Shown: positions 9,411 to 17,948, counted from the stretch's first letter. The stretch: DNA of 64,000 bases from Solwaraspora sp. WMMA2056 (GCF_030345095.1 NZ_CP128360.1:6324001-6388000), one strand, 5' to 3'. A program made the numbers and translations. The notes: a model not told the origin generated them from the sequence alone.

Positions 9411-10817
9411 TCAGGGCAGCGTCGCCAGGTGCGGCTTGACGGTACGGGCGAACGAGTTGCCGTTGCTGACGTCCCAGTTGATCGACCAGGTCATCGCACC
9501 CCGGATCCCGGGGTAGGTGCGAGGCGGCCGGAAACTGCCGCAACCGGTGCCCCGGGCCAGGCAGTCGAGGGCCTGGTTGACCATGGTCGGGGCGACGATG
9601 CCGCCGCCGGCCGCCCCGGGGCCGGCGGGTAGACCGAGCGCCACCTGGTCGGGCCGCAGGCCGGCTTCCAACTGCAGGCAGGCCAGGGCGGTCATGAAGT
9701 TCACCGTGCCCTGGCTGTAGGCGAAGGTCTGATCGCAGCCGAGCATCGAGCCGGAGTTGTAGAACTGGGTGTGCACCACGGTCAGGATGTCGCGGATGTC
9801 CAGGGCCAGCTTGAAGTAGGACACCGACGGTGACTGCATGTCGATCGTCTGCGGCGCCATCGTGATGATCAGCCCCGGCCCGGTACGGCTGCGCAGCGTC
9901 CGCATCGCCTGCGCCATGTAGGTGGGGTTGAGCCCGTTCTCCAGGTCGATGTCGACGCCGTCGAAGCCGTACTGCTGGATCAGCCCGTACAGGCTGTCGG
10001 CCAGCGCCGACGCCGACGCCGCGTCGTTGACCGCGACCCGGCCGGTCTCTCCACCGATCGAGATGATCACCTTCTTGCCGCGCTGGTGCAGTGTGGCGAC
10101 GTCGGCGGCGAACTGGGCGTCGGTGTAGCCGCCGAGCGCAGCGGACAGGCCCGGGTCGATGCCGAAGGTGACCTGACCAGGGACGCTGGTGGCCTCGGCG
10201 AAGGCGACCGCGATCAGGTCGTACTCGGCGGGAACGTCGCGCAGCCGCAACTCCACGGCCGGGTTGTCGAAGTTGTGCCAGTAGCCGGTGAGGAAGTGTT
10301 TCGGCAACCCGTCACCGGTAGGGGGTGGGGTACTGGGGGGTGGGGTCGTCGGCGGGGCGGTCGTGGGCGGGGCGGTCGTGGGCGGCGCGGTGGTCGGTGG
10401 CGCGGTGGTCGGTGGCGGCTGCTGGCCGCCGCAGGCCGCCCCGTTGACCGTGCAGTTGAGTGGAGCCCCGGGGCCGCTGCCGAGGAACCCGAAGGAGACC
10501 GACGCGCCGGGTGCGACGCCGCCGTTCCAGCTGCGGTTGGTGAAGGTGAACCGCTGGCCGGAGACGGTCAGCAGGGCGTCCCAGTAGGTGCCGACCGTAC
10601 TGCCGGCGGGCAGGTCGAAGGCGACGGTCCAGCCGGTGAGGGCCGCCGTACCGCCGTTGGTCACGGTGATCCGGGCTTCCCAGCCGCTGCCCCAGTCGGA
10701 GGTCTTGACGAAGGTCGCGGTAGGTCCGGCGGCGAGCGCCGGCCCGGCCGCCCAGACCACCCCGGCGGCGGCGAGGACCGCCGCCAGCACCGGGGCCACT
10801 ATCCGTACGGGTCTCAT
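9411..10817 (-). CDS. secreted GH18 chitinase with N-terminal CBM2-like module
   Basis: 468 residues. A signal peptide with hydrophobic core (residues 6-30, ending 'PALAA') is followed by a CBM2-type cellulose/chitin-binding module (about 31-130, 'SDWGSGWEARITVTN', 'NRSWNGGVAPGASVSFGF'). A Pro/Thr linker of PPTTA repeats spans 135-168. The GH18 barrel follows with the D-G-x-D-x-D-x-E motif 'FDGVDIDLEN'; Glu 293 is the catalytic acid. It hydrolyses chitin outside the cell. The ribosome site GGAAGGA lies just upstream of ATG 10817. An AT-rich promoter region with a near-palindrome lies at 10855-10867. Confidence 0.95.
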   Translation of the reverse strand: MRPVRIVAPVLAAVLAAAGVVWAAGPALAAGPTATFVKTSDWGSGWEARITVTNGGTAALTGWTVAFDLPAGSTVGTYWDALLTVSGQRFTFTNRSWNGGVAPGASVSFGFLGSGPGAPLNCTVNGAACGGQQPPPTTAPPTTAPPTTAPPTTAPPTTPPPSTPPPTGDGLPKHFLTGYWHNFDNPAVELRLRDVPAEYDLIAVAFAEATSVPGQVTFGIDPGLSAALGGYTDAQFAADVATLHQRGKKVIISIGGETGRVAVNDAASASALADSLYGLIQQYGFDGVDIDLENGLNPTYMAQAMRTLRSRTGPGLIITMAPQTIDMQSPSVSYFKLALDIRDILTVVHTQFYNSGSMLGCDQTFAYSQGTVNFMTALACLQLEAGLRPDQVALGLPAGPGAAGGGIVAPTMVNQALDCLARGTGCGSFRPPRTYPGIRGAMTWSINWDVSNGNSFARTVKPHLATLP

Positions 10818-10854
10818 CGACGTCCTTCCCTCGAAGCACCAGTGCCGGCAATTA

Positions 10855-10867
10855 TTAGGACTCTTAA
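10855..10867. promoter_or_regulatory. near-palindrome in chitinase promoter region
   Basis: TTAGGACTCTTAA reads almost the same on both strands (one mismatched pair plus the central base) and sits 38-50 bp upstream of the chitinase ATG within an AT-rich patch. Position and dyad shape suggest a regulator site. It loosely recalls the TTAGGAAAG-type elements upstream of glycoside hydrolase genes in other actinomycetes; that link is inference. Confidence 0.35.
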
Positions 10868-10918
10868 CAGTTTTGTAAACACCTCACTCCGCAGAAGTTG
10901 GTCGCCGGGCCCCGTAGG

Positions 10919-11416
10919 TCAGGTACGCAGCAGCTGCTCCCGCAGGATGTCGGCGTGACCGCAGTGCTGGGCGAGTTCACGCAGCACGTGCAGGTACACC
11001 CAGCGCAGCGGCAGCGGGCCGCGGCGGTTGCCGCGCAAGACGTCGTCCAGCTCCAGCGACGACGTCGCCCGGCGGGACGCCTCGCAGGCTTCGCGGTGGG
11101 CCCGTCGAACACTGGCGATCGTGTCGTCGTCGTCGAGGATGAACGACTCGTCGGCCGTCGCGGGCAGGCCGAGCTCGGTACGCGACCGGCAGGTGACGGC
11201 TTCGTCGAACCAGACCCGCTCGACGAAGGTCACGTGCTTGACAAGTCCCAGCAGGGTGGTCCGGGAGGCCACCAACGAGCGGCGGGCCTGCTCTTCGGTC
11301 AGCCCGTCCAGGCAGCTGTTGAGCGCTGCACGGTGCTCGTCGAGGAACGCCTCGAACTGGACGTGCAGCGGCTGGGTGACGACCTGGTCGGCGAAGGTCG
11401 GTGGGTAGGTAGGCAT
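10919..11416 (-). CDS. DinB/DUF664-family protein
   Basis: 165 residues forming the four-helix DinB-like bundle: 'HVQFEAFLDEHRAALNSCLDGLTEEQA', then 'GLVKHVTFVERVWFDEAV' with the first metal-ligand histidine, and 'RELAQHCGHADILREQL' with the second His pair. The family includes thiol-dependent (mycothiol/bacillithiol) S-transferases and proteins of unknown role; the specific reaction cannot be assigned. The start is taken at ATG 11416 because the upstream open frame to 11479 is terminator-like low-complexity sequence. It lies between the chitinase and the glucanase on the same strand but seems unrelated to them. Confidence 0.8.
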   Translation of the reverse strand: MPTYPPTFADQVVTQPLHVQFEAFLDEHRAALNSCLDGLTEEQARRSLVASRTTLLGLVKHVTFVERVWFDEAVTCRSRTELGLPATADESFILDDDDTIASVRRAHREACEASRRATSSLELDDVLRGNRRGPLPLRWVYLHVLRELAQHCGHADILREQLLRT

Positions 11417-11450
11417 GACGGGAGCATCCCAGCTGACCTGGGGGGGCGGA

Positions 11451-11478
11451 TGCCCGGCCGGCCGAGGCCGGCCGGGCA
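11451..11478 (-). terminator. terminator hairpin after the GH16 gene
   Basis: A 13-bp perfect stem (TGCCCGGCCGGCC and its complement) closes on a 2-4 nt loop, 13 nt beyond the GH16 stop codon on the minus strand. No U-run follows, as is common for actinobacterial terminators. Confidence 0.7.
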
Positions 11479-11490
11479 CCCCGTCGAGGG

Positions 11491-12909
11491 TCAGCGGCGG
11501 AAGTGGAACCAGTTGACGTTGACGAAGTCGTTCGGCTGGCCGCTGCTGAAGGTCAGATAGACCGTCTGCCGGCCGGTCACCCCGGAGACGTTGCCCGGCA
11601 CCGTACGCCAGGTCTGCCAGCCGCCGGTGTCACCGACGGCGAAGCTGCCGATCGGTGCGGCCGTCGGGCTGCCGATGCGGACCTGGACCAGTCCGCTGAC
11701 CCCGGCACCGGCACCGGAGGCGACCCGGGCGACGAAGTCACGCGGCGGCGACGAGCCGAAGTCGACGTTGTCGTAACGCGCCCAGTCGCCGTTGGCCAGC
11801 CAGCCGATGTTACGGCCGCCCTCGCTGCACTCCTCGGTGCCGACGCCGCTCTGCGCGTTGAACGCCTCGGCCTGGATCGTGGCGTACGCGTTGACCACCC
11901 CGCCCGGTGGCGGGGTCGTGGGCGGCGGCGTGGTCGGCGGCGGGTTCGACCCGCCGCGGGTGTAGACCGCGACGTAGTCGACAAGCATCGGTACGCCGGA
12001 GACGGTGGCCGCCGTCGGCGTGGTGGAACCGGCGACACCGTTCGGGAAGGCACCACCCATCGCCACGTTGAGCAGGATGAAGTAGCCGGCGTGGGTGGTC
12101 ATGTTGGACCAGTGCGGCTCGGGGATCTGCCCCTGGGTGACCGTGTGGTAGTGCTGCCCGTCGACGTACCAGCGCAGTTGCTGCGGGCTGACGCTGGCGT
12201 CCCACTCGAAGCGGTAGGTGTGGAACGCCGACTGGCAGGAGGCACCGGGGCAGGCCCGCGATCCGCCGAGGCCGTTGAACTCGTCGCACGGTCCGCCCGG
12301 GGCGACGCCGCAGTGCAGGACGCCCCAGACGTTGTTCAGTCCGTTGACGTTCTCCATCACGTCGAACTCGCCGATCGCCGGCCAGTTCTGGTAGTTGCCC
12401 CGGTACGGCGACCCGAGCGCCCAGAACGCCGGCCAGTAGCCGGAGGCGGCGGCCCCGGTCACGTTCGGCACCTGGATCCGGCCTTCGATCGCCATCACGC
12501 CACCGGACGGCGGCTTGAAGTTGCTGCGTACCGTCTCGATCCGGGCGGAGGTCCAGTTGCCGGCGCCGTCGCGGATCGGGGTGATCCTCAGGTTGCCGTT
12601 GCCGTCGTGGCGGACGTTGGCGGTGCTGTTGGTGTAGGTCTGGATCTCGCCGGTGCCCCACTGCGGCGGTCCGCCGGGGTAGCTGGTGCCGGTGTCGATG
12701 ATCCAGTTGGCCGACGAGGGCAGGGTGTTGGCGGCACCGGTGAAGTCGTCGCTCCAGACCAGGTTCCAGCCGCTGGGGGTCGGCGGAAGCGCGGCGTTGG
12801 CGTGCGCGGTGACCGAGGCGACCAGGGCGGTCGCGGTCAGCGCCGCCGCGACGGCGACGACGCGGGTACGGGGACGACGGCGTGTGCCGCGCGGGGGTGC
12901 GGTCATCAT
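11491..12909 (-). CDS. secreted GH16 endo-beta-1,3-glucanase with C-terminal CBM6-like module
   Basis: 472 residues. A twin-Arg-containing signal peptide ('RRRPRTRVVAVAAALTATA') is cleaved near residue 40. The GH16 jelly roll has the catalytic E-x-D-x-x-E motif 'GEFDVMEN' (Glu 181, Asp 183, Glu 186), flanked by 'YWPAFWALG', typical of laminarinases. A Pro/Thr linker is near residue 325. A CBM6-like beta-sandwich follows ('IQAEAFNAQSG', 'GWLANGDWARYDNVDFG'). It cleaves beta-1,3-glucans such as laminarin or fungal wall glucan outside the cell. Two LacI-type dyads lie upstream (12929 and 13017), so sugar-controlled repression is likely. Confidence 0.93.
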   Translation of the reverse strand: MMTAPPRGTRRRPRTRVVAVAAALTATALVASVTAHANAALPPTPSGWNLVWSDDFTGAANTLPSSANWIIDTGTSYPGGPPQWGTGEIQTYTNSTANVRHDGNGNLRITPIRDGAGNWTSARIETVRSNFKPPSGGVMAIEGRIQVPNVTGAAASGYWPAFWALGSPYRGNYQNWPAIGEFDVMENVNGLNNVWGVLHCGVAPGGPCDEFNGLGGSRACPGASCQSAFHTYRFEWDASVSPQQLRWYVDGQHYHTVTQGQIPEPHWSNMTTHAGYFILLNVAMGGAFPNGVAGSTTPTAATVSGVPMLVDYVAVYTRGGSNPPPTTPPPTTPPPGGVVNAYATIQAEAFNAQSGVGTEECSEGGRNIGWLANGDWARYDNVDFGSSPPRDFVARVASGAGAGVSGLVQVRIGSPTAAPIGSFAVGDTGGWQTWRTVPGNVSGVTGRQTVYLTFSSGQPNDFVNVNWFHFRR

Positions 12910-12928
12910 GTGCCTCTCTGCTGGGGGT

Positions 12929-12940
12929 GAGAGCGTTCTC
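12929..12940. promoter_or_regulatory. LacI-type operator, proximal copy
   Basis: GAGAGCGTTCTC is a 12-bp dyad with one mismatched pair and a central CG, 20 bp upstream of the GH16 start. The shape matches operators of the LacI/CebR class in actinomycetes (inverted GAGCG halves). Its match to the distal site strengthens the call. Confidence 0.6.
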
Positions 12941-13016
12941 TGCGGAGGGGGTGCCGGATGTTGCTCTCAGGGCATCAGGACTGATCAGGACGGATGAACC
13001 TCGCCCGGCGAGCTGA

Positions 13017-13028
13017 GAGAGCGCTCTC
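13017..13028. promoter_or_regulatory. LacI-type operator, distal copy
   Basis: GAGAGCGCTCTC is a perfect 12-bp palindrome with central CG, 108 bp upstream of the GH16 start and 88 bp (about eight helical turns) from the proximal copy. That spacing would allow DNA looping between two bound repressor dimers. The next gene is on the same strand and ends at 13092, so the GH16 gene is the likely target. Confidence 0.6.
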
Positions 13029-13091
13029 AGGTGTTGTACGTCGCCGGACCACACTTGTCAACCACCGTCGATGTCGGCGACCACCGCGTGG

Positions 13092-13853
13092 TCAGCCCGC
13101 CCGCTGCGTCAGCCAGTGCCGCAGTACCGTCTGCTCCAGCACCGTCCAGGTCGTCGTGGTGGCCAGGTAGAGACCGGCGGCCAGCGGCACCACCAGCGCG
13201 ACCAGCACCGTGCCGTACGGCAGCAGGGGCAGCAGCCGGCCGGCAACCGCCATCGGCGACGGCTCAGCCGACCCGCCGGCTGCGGCCCGGGCGGCCTGCG
13301 CCGAGCGGCGCATCCGACGCGACGTCGCCCACGCGGCGACCGCCAGCAGCGCCAGTACCAGGCCGAACACCCCGGCCTCGGCCCCCCCGGACAGCTGCGG
13401 CGCGGAGGTGCCCAGCCCGACTCCGAACAGCGACCCGGCGAGCAGGCCGTCGGCACCGGACGAGCGGGTCACCAGGTGGTACATCAGGATGAACACCGGT
13501 GCTGCGGCCAGCGCCGGCAGGCACCCGGCGAACGGTGACGCACCCGCCGAGCGGTACAGCGTCATCGTCTCGACGGCGAGCCGTTGCGGATCGTCGACGT
13601 ACCGGCCGCGCAGCTCGGCCAACTGCGGGGCGAGCGCGGCCCGGCGGACCTCGGCACGGATCTGCAGCCAGGTCAGTGGGCTCAACAGCAGCCGCACCAC
13701 GACGGTGACGGCGATGATGGCGACAGCGGTGGCGTTGACTCCGGCCAACGGGGTGAACGCCACCGCCAGCCCGGTGACGAGGTCGGTGGCGTACGCCACG
13801 ACCGGCGCGAACGGGCCGGCGTCGGCGGGTACGGCGGACAGGACAGCAGTCAT
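13092..13853 (-). CDS. YidC/Oxa1-family membrane insertase (short paralogue)
   Basis: 253 residues with the Oxa1 core: 'VNATAVAIIAVTVVVRLLLSPLTW' around the first core helix, a cytoplasmic segment 'IRAEVRRAALAPQLAELRGRY', and 'FAGCLPALAAAPVFILMYHLV' for the central helices. A final hairpin follows. It lacks the large extracellular domain of proteobacterial YidC and is shorter than the usual actinobacterial housekeeping YidC (about 300-400 residues), so it is probably a second copy. The start is taken at ATG 13853; an upstream ATG at 13886 gives an unlikely hydrophilic leader. The DUF6412-like gene upstream is probably its operon partner. Confidence 0.85.
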   Translation of the reverse strand: MTAVLSAVPADAGPFAPVVAYATDLVTGLAVAFTPLAGVNATAVAIIAVTVVVRLLLSPLTWLQIRAEVRRAALAPQLAELRGRYVDDPQRLAVETMTLYRSAGASPFAGCLPALAAAPVFILMYHLVTRSSGADGLLAGSLFGVGLGTSAPQLSGGAEAGVFGLVLALLAVAAWATSRRMRRSAQAARAAAGGSAEPSPMAVAGRLLPLLPYGTVLVALVVPLAAGLYLATTTTWTVLEQTVLRHWLTQRAG

Positions 13854-13935
13854 CGACAGGATTCCCTTGCAAGGGTGGAACCCCACCCGGGGCGTCGACC
13901 GGTGTCGGCGACGCGCGGCCCGGGCCGGGCAACGG

Positions 13936-14247
13936 TCAGGCGGTGACGAAGGGCCTGCCGGGTGCGCGGGGACGGGGCCGGCCCGGTGCGTCCGGGTCTG
14001 CCTGACGGGGAACGTGCCGGCCGTCGCCGGGCCGGTGGGCGCCGGGACCGGGTCGGCCCGGCAGCTGACCGACGGCCGGGACGCCGCAGACCAGCCGAAC
14101 GGCCAGGACGGTCGCGATCACCACGGTGACCGACGCCGCGGCGGCGGCGAGCAGGTGCGTCGGTGGCACGCTGGAGACGGTGATCAGCGACAGGGCGTAC
14201 GCCCAGATCCCGATCAGGCTCAGCGGAAGCACCGGCACGCAGGCCAT
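13936..14247 (-). CDS. DUF6412-like small membrane protein
   Basis: About 103 residues. Two hydrophobic segments ('VLPLSLIGIWAYALSLITV', 'LLAAAAASVTVVIATVLAVRL') are followed by an Arg/Pro/Gly-rich cytoplasmic tail ending 'DPDAPGRPRPRAPGRPF'. That D-P-D-A-x-G-R-x-R-P-R-A-P-G ending is what I associate with DUF6412 proteins, which often precede a yidC paralogue as here. The start is uncertain: ATG 14247 has no clear ribosome site, and the open frame extends to 14355. Function unknown. Confidence 0.55.
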   Translation of the reverse strand: MACVPVLPLSLIGIWAYALSLITVSSVPPTHLLAAAAASVTVVIATVLAVRLVCGVPAVGQLPGRPGPGAHRPGDGRHVPRQADPDAPGRPRPRAPGRPFVTA

Positions 14248-14259
14248 GCTAGGAGGCGG

Positions 14260-14307
14260 CCGCAACCCGGACCGGGCGACGGACCGCGACCCGGACCGGG
14301 CGACGGT
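14260..14307. repeat. 24-bp tandem duplication
   Basis: Two head-to-tail 24-nt units (14260-14283 and 14284-14307), each containing ACCCGGACCGGGCGACGG, differ at two positions. Each unit holds a short CCCGG-A-CCGGG dyad. They lie in the divergent gap upstream of the membrane-protein gene at 14367 and could be paired regulator sites or simple slippage products. Confidence 0.6.
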
Positions 14308-14366
14308 ACGGCGATGCGACAGCGAGGAGTGGTAGTCAGGGTGCGCACGTCCCACGGAGCACGTCG

Positions 14367-15149
14367 GTGACCGGCTGGTTCGAGCGCACCATCGTCTCGA
14401 CCGGCCGGCTCCCGCTGTTCTGCTTCTTCGTCGGGGTGGTCCTCGGCTTCGCCTTCATCCGCTTCTCGGTGCGGATGATCAGGGCCCGGGTCCGCTGGTG
14501 GCCCGGCAACATCACCCCCGGTGACCTGCACATCCACCACGTCGTGTTCGGGGTGGTCTTCATGCTCGTCGCTGGGGTCGCCGGGCTGGTGATCCCGGTG
14601 GAGCTGACCGTGTGGCGGGCGGTGGCGGCGGCGCTGTTCGGCATCGGCGCGGCCCTGGTGCTCGACGAGTTCGCCCTGCTGCTGCACCTGAGCGACGTCT
14701 ACTGGTCGGAGCGGGGCCGCACCTCGATCGACGCCGTCTTCGTCGCCGTCGCCGTCTCCGGGCTGCTGCTGATCGGCCTGCGGCCGTTGGGGGCCAACGA
14801 GTTCCTCACCGGTGAGACCGATCCGGCGCAGTTCGCCGGCGCGGCGCTCATCGTGATCAACCTGGTGCTGGCCGCCGTCACCCTGCTCAAGGGCAAGATC
14901 TGGACCGGGCTGCTCGGCCTGTTCCTGCCGGTGCTGCTGATCGTCGGCGCGCTGCGGCTGGCCCGGCCGCACGCGCCCTGGGCGCGCTGGTTCTACCGGG
15001 GCGACAGTCGCTGGGCCGAGTGGCGCCGGACCCGGGCCGCCGACCGGGAACGCCGCTACCGGCAGCCGATCATCCTGGTCAAGATCCGAATTCAGGAGCT
15101 GATCGCCGGCCGCCACGACCTGCCGCTGCACCGCCCACCCCGCCGCTGA
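14367..15149 (+). CDS. conserved multi-pass membrane protein
   Basis: 260 residues. Six or so membrane helices are visible, with polar motifs conserved-looking at their ends: 'PGDLHIHHVVFGVVFML' (three His), 'LVLDEFALLLHLSDVYW' (acidic plus His) and 'RTSIDAVFVAV'. The His/Asp/Glu set within membrane edges recalls an intramembrane metal or hydrolase site but is not a known catalytic signature. The cytoplasmic C-terminus is Arg-rich. GTG 14367 is the likely start. Not assigned to a named family. Confidence 0.75.
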   Translation: MTGWFERTIVSTGRLPLFCFFVGVVLGFAFIRFSVRMIRARVRWWPGNITPGDLHIHHVVFGVVFMLVAGVAGLVIPVELTVWRAVAAALFGIGAALVLDEFALLLHLSDVYWSERGRTSIDAVFVAVAVSGLLLIGLRPLGANEFLTGETDPAQFAGAALIVINLVLAAVTLLKGKIWTGLLGLFLPVLLIVGALRLARPHAPWARWFYRGDSRWAEWRRTRAADRERRYRQPIILVKIRIQELIAGRHDLPLHRPPRR

Positions 15150-15277
15150 CCGGTCGTCACCAGCGACGCGCTGCCGACATTCGTACCGCGACCGGCGCCG
15201 GAAGGCGCAAGATGGTCACGACGACGACCGGCCGGGCCGGCAACCCTGGGCCCGGACCACCGGGTCGGTCACGTTTG

Positions 15278-15296
15278 CCCCACCGCACCGGTGGGG
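15278..15296. other. short stem-loop upstream of the carboxylate-amine ligase
   Basis: CCCCACCG and CGGTGGGG form a perfect 8-bp stem with a CAC loop in the 200-bp gap between the membrane-protein gene (stop 15149) and the ligase gene (start 15350). It could terminate the first transcript or sit in the leader of the second. I see nothing else in this gap. Confidence 0.4.
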
Positions 15297-15349
15297 TATG
15301 CGATCGCCGGCGCGCCGAGCGGCGGCGTGCGACGACAGGCGGTGTCCAG

Positions 15350-16567
15350 ATGACCAGCAGTACCGTCGCCGAAGCGCCGTCGCGACACCTGCCCGACGAG
15401 TTGACCGTCGGCGTCGAGGAGGAGTTCCTCCTCGTCGACCCGGACACCGGCGTCGCCGCCCCGGCGGTCGAGTCGGTCCTGGCCGAAATCCCGCCGGAGC
15501 TGCGCGGCCAGGTGCAGCGCGAGTTCCAGACCAGCCAGATCGAGATCGGCAGCCCGCCGGGCCTGGACCTGCGGGCGCTGCGGCGGACCCTCGGTACGCT
15601 GCGCGGCGGGGTCGCCGACGCCGCCGAACGGGCCGGGGTGCGGCTGCTCGCCGTCGGCACCGCGCCGATCGCCGGGCCGCTGCCAGCGGTGGTCGACGAC
15701 CCTCGGTTCCACCGGATCGTCGAACGGTACGGCATGCTGGTGCCCGGGCCGGGCAACAACGGGCTGCACATCCACGTCGGCGTACCGGACCCACGGATCG
15801 GTGTCGAGGTGCTCAACCACCTGCGGCCATGGCTGCCGGTGCTGCAGGCGGTGACCGCCAACTCGCCGTTCTTCGACAGCGTCGACACCGGGTACGCCAG
15901 TTGGCGGTCGATCATGTGGCAACGGTGGCCGGCGGTCGCGCCGACGCCGTGGCTGCGCTCGCACGAGCACTACCTGTCGTTGATCGACGACCTGATGGCG
16001 ACCGGGATCATCCTCGACGAGGGGATGCTCTACTGGTACGCCCGGTTGTCGGCGCACTACCCGACCGTCGAGGTCCGCATCGGTGACGTCTGCCCGAGCC
16101 TGGACGACACGATCCTGCTGGCCGCTCTGGTGCGCGGGCTGGTCGGCACCGCGTTGGCCGCCGTCGCGCAGGGCCGGCGCGCGCCGGAGGTGGCGCACCA
16201 TGTGCTGGCGGCGGCGCACTGGCGGGCCGCCCACGACGGGTTGGAGGGCCGGGCCGTGGACCTGACCGACGGCTCCCCCGCCCTGCGCCCGGCCTGGCAC
16301 CTGCTGCGTCGCCTGGTCGATCAGATCCGTCCGGAGCTCGACCGGCACGGCGACGTCGGGCTGGTGAACTCGCTGCTCGGCCGACTGCGGTCCCAGGGCA
16401 GCGGGGCGGCCCGACAACGGGCGGTCCACGCCGGCACCGGTGAGCTACGGGACGTCGTCGGCTACCTGGCCGGCCAGACCCGCAGCGTATCGATCATCCC
16501 GGCACCGGCGGGCGTGGCCCGCGACCGGCTGCCGGCAGCGAGCGACCATGGATCGGAGGGAGTCTGA
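15350..16567 (+). CDS. putative glutamate-cysteine ligase 2 (YbdK-type carboxylate-amine ligase)
   Basis: 405 residues of the GCS2/YbdK family. It opens with the hallmark 'LTVGVEEEFLLVDPDTG', then 'QFQ'-type segment 'VQREFQTSQIEIGSPP', 'GNNGLHIHVGVPDP' and 'RWPAVAPTP', which build the ATP-grasp-like glutamine-synthetase fold active site. Family members ligate glutamate and an amine (in vitro, cysteine) with ATP; actinomycetes make mycothiol instead of glutathione, so the true substrate is uncertain. ATG 15350 is chosen at the N-terminal end of homology. It is followed after 1 nt by the flavoprotein gene, so the pair is one operon. Confidence 0.88.
   Translation: MTSSTVAEAPSRHLPDELTVGVEEEFLLVDPDTGVAAPAVESVLAEIPPELRGQVQREFQTSQIEIGSPPGLDLRALRRTLGTLRGGVADAAERAGVRLLAVGTAPIAGPLPAVVDDPRFHRIVERYGMLVPGPGNNGLHIHVGVPDPRIGVEVLNHLRPWLPVLQAVTANSPFFDSVDTGYASWRSIMWQRWPAVAPTPWLRSHEHYLSLIDDLMATGIILDEGMLYWYARLSAHYPTVEVRIGDVCPSLDDTILLAALVRGLVGTALAAVAQGRRAPEVAHHVLAAAHWRAAHDGLEGRAVDLTDGSPALRPAWHLLRRLVDQIRPELDRHGDVGLVNSLLGRLRSQGSGAARQRAVHAGTGELRDVVGYLAGQTRSVSIIPAPAGVARDRLPAASDHGSEGV
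16554..16560 (+). promoter_or_regulatory. ribosome binding site deciding the flavoprotein start
   Basis: GGAGGGA inside the end of the ligase gene lies 8 nt before GTG 16569 and supports that start over the in-frame ATG at 16581. Confidence 0.6.
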
Positions 16568-16568
16568 C

Positions 16569-17948
16569 GTGGTGCACCGGATGGTGGTGATCGGCGGTGA
16601 CGCGGCCGGGATGTCGGCCGCCTCGCAGGCCCGGCAACTGCGTGGCCCGGACGACCTGTCGATCGTCGCGTTCGAACGCGGCCGGTTCACCTCCTACTCG
16701 GCCTGCGGAATCCCGTACTGGATCTCCGGCCTGGTCGACGACGCGCAGGAACTCATCGTCCGCGACCCGGAGACGTTCCGCCGCGACCACCACGTCGACG
16801 TGCGGGTCCGCCACGAGGTGACCCGGATCGACCTGGACGCGCGCGAGGTGGTCGCCACCTCGTTCGCCGACGGCGGGCGCGAGGTCCGGGAGCCGTTCGA
16901 CACCCTGGTGTACGCCACCGGAGCGGTGCCGGCACAACCGCCCTGGGCGAAATCGGCGGCGTTCGGGGTGTTCGGGGTGCAGACCCTCGACGACGGGGCG
17001 GCGCTGCGGGAGTGGCTCGACCAGGACGATTCGCCGCGCCGGGCGGTGGTGGTCGGCGGCGGCTACATCGGGGTGGAGATGGCCGAGGCGATGATCCGCC
17101 GTGGGCTGGCGGTGACCCTGGTGGAGCGCAGCGCACAACCGATGTCTACTGTCGACCCGGACATGGGGGCGCTGGTCCGGTCGGCGCTGGTCGGGCTCGG
17201 CATCGACGTGCGTACCGGGGTGTCCGTCACCGGACTGCACGAACGGGACGGACGGGTCTGCGAGGTGCTGACCGACGACGGGGCGCTACCGGCCGACGTG
17301 GTGGTGCTCGGGCTCGGCGTACGGCCCAACACGGCGCTCGCGGAGCAGGCGGGACTGCCCATCGGCGTCACCGGGGGAATCCGTACCGACCTGCAGATGC
17401 GGGTGATCGGGGTGCCCGACGTGTGGGCGGCCGGCGACTGTGTCGAGACGTACCACCGGGTGAGCGGCCAGCCGGTGCACGTGCCGCTGGGTACCCATGC
17501 CAACAAGCAGGGCCGGGTCGCCGGCATCAACATCGGCGGCAGCTACGCCACCTTCCCCGGGGTGATCGGCACTGCGGTCACCAAGGTCTGTGATCTCGAG
17601 GTGGCCCGGACCGGGCTGCTCGAGCGGGAAGCCAAGCAGGCCGGATACGACCACGTGACCGCGACCGTGGAGTCGAGCAACCGGGCCGGCTACTTTCCCG
17701 GTACCGCCCCGATGACCGTCAAGCTGATCGCCGAACGGCACACCGGGCAGTTGCTGGGGGCGCAGATCGTCGGCACGTCCGAGGCGGCGAAGCGGATCGA
17801 CGTACTGGCGGTGGCGGTGTGGAACCGGATGTCGGTGGCCGAGATGACCGCGCTGGACCTCGGCTACGCCCCGCCGTACTCGCCGGTCTGGGATCCGGTG
17901 CTGGTCGCCGCCCGCCGCGCCAACGACACGGTCGCCCGAACCGACTGA
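16569..17948 (+). CDS. FAD-dependent oxidoreductase, CoA-disulfide-reductase-like
   Basis: 459 residues of the pyridine nucleotide-disulfide family. The FAD-binding motif is 'VVIGGDAAGMSAASQAR'; the single redox Cys 46 lies in 'SYSACGIPYWISG', as in CoA-disulfide reductase and NADH oxidase. The NAD(P)H-binding motif is 'RRAVVVGGGYIGVEMAEA', the second FAD contact 'DVWAAGDC', and a C-terminal dimerisation domain follows. It would reduce CoA disulfide/persulfide or oxygen with NAD(P)H in the cytoplasm. Sharing an operon with the YbdK-type ligase suggests a joint role in thiol metabolism. The sequence begins GTG GTG; either could serve. Confidence 0.88.
   Translation: MVHRMVVIGGDAAGMSAASQARQLRGPDDLSIVAFERGRFTSYSACGIPYWISGLVDDAQELIVRDPETFRRDHHVDVRVRHEVTRIDLDAREVVATSFADGGREVREPFDTLVYATGAVPAQPPWAKSAAFGVFGVQTLDDGAALREWLDQDDSPRRAVVVGGGYIGVEMAEAMIRRGLAVTLVERSAQPMSTVDPDMGALVRSALVGLGIDVRTGVSVTGLHERDGRVCEVLTDDGALPADVVVLGLGVRPNTALAEQAGLPIGVTGGIRTDLQMRVIGVPDVWAAGDCVETYHRVSGQPVHVPLGTHANKQGRVAGINIGGSYATFPGVIGTAVTKVCDLEVARTGLLEREAKQAGYDHVTATVESSNRAGYFPGTAPMTVKLIAERHTGQLLGAQIVGTSEAAKRIDVLAVAVWNRMSVAEMTALDLGYAPPYSPVWDPVLVAARRANDTVARTD

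Noticed and set aside
9222-13091. Polysaccharide utilisation operon including chitinase and glucanase
   Set aside because: The two genes are separated by an unrelated DinB-like gene and a terminator, and no transporter is linked.
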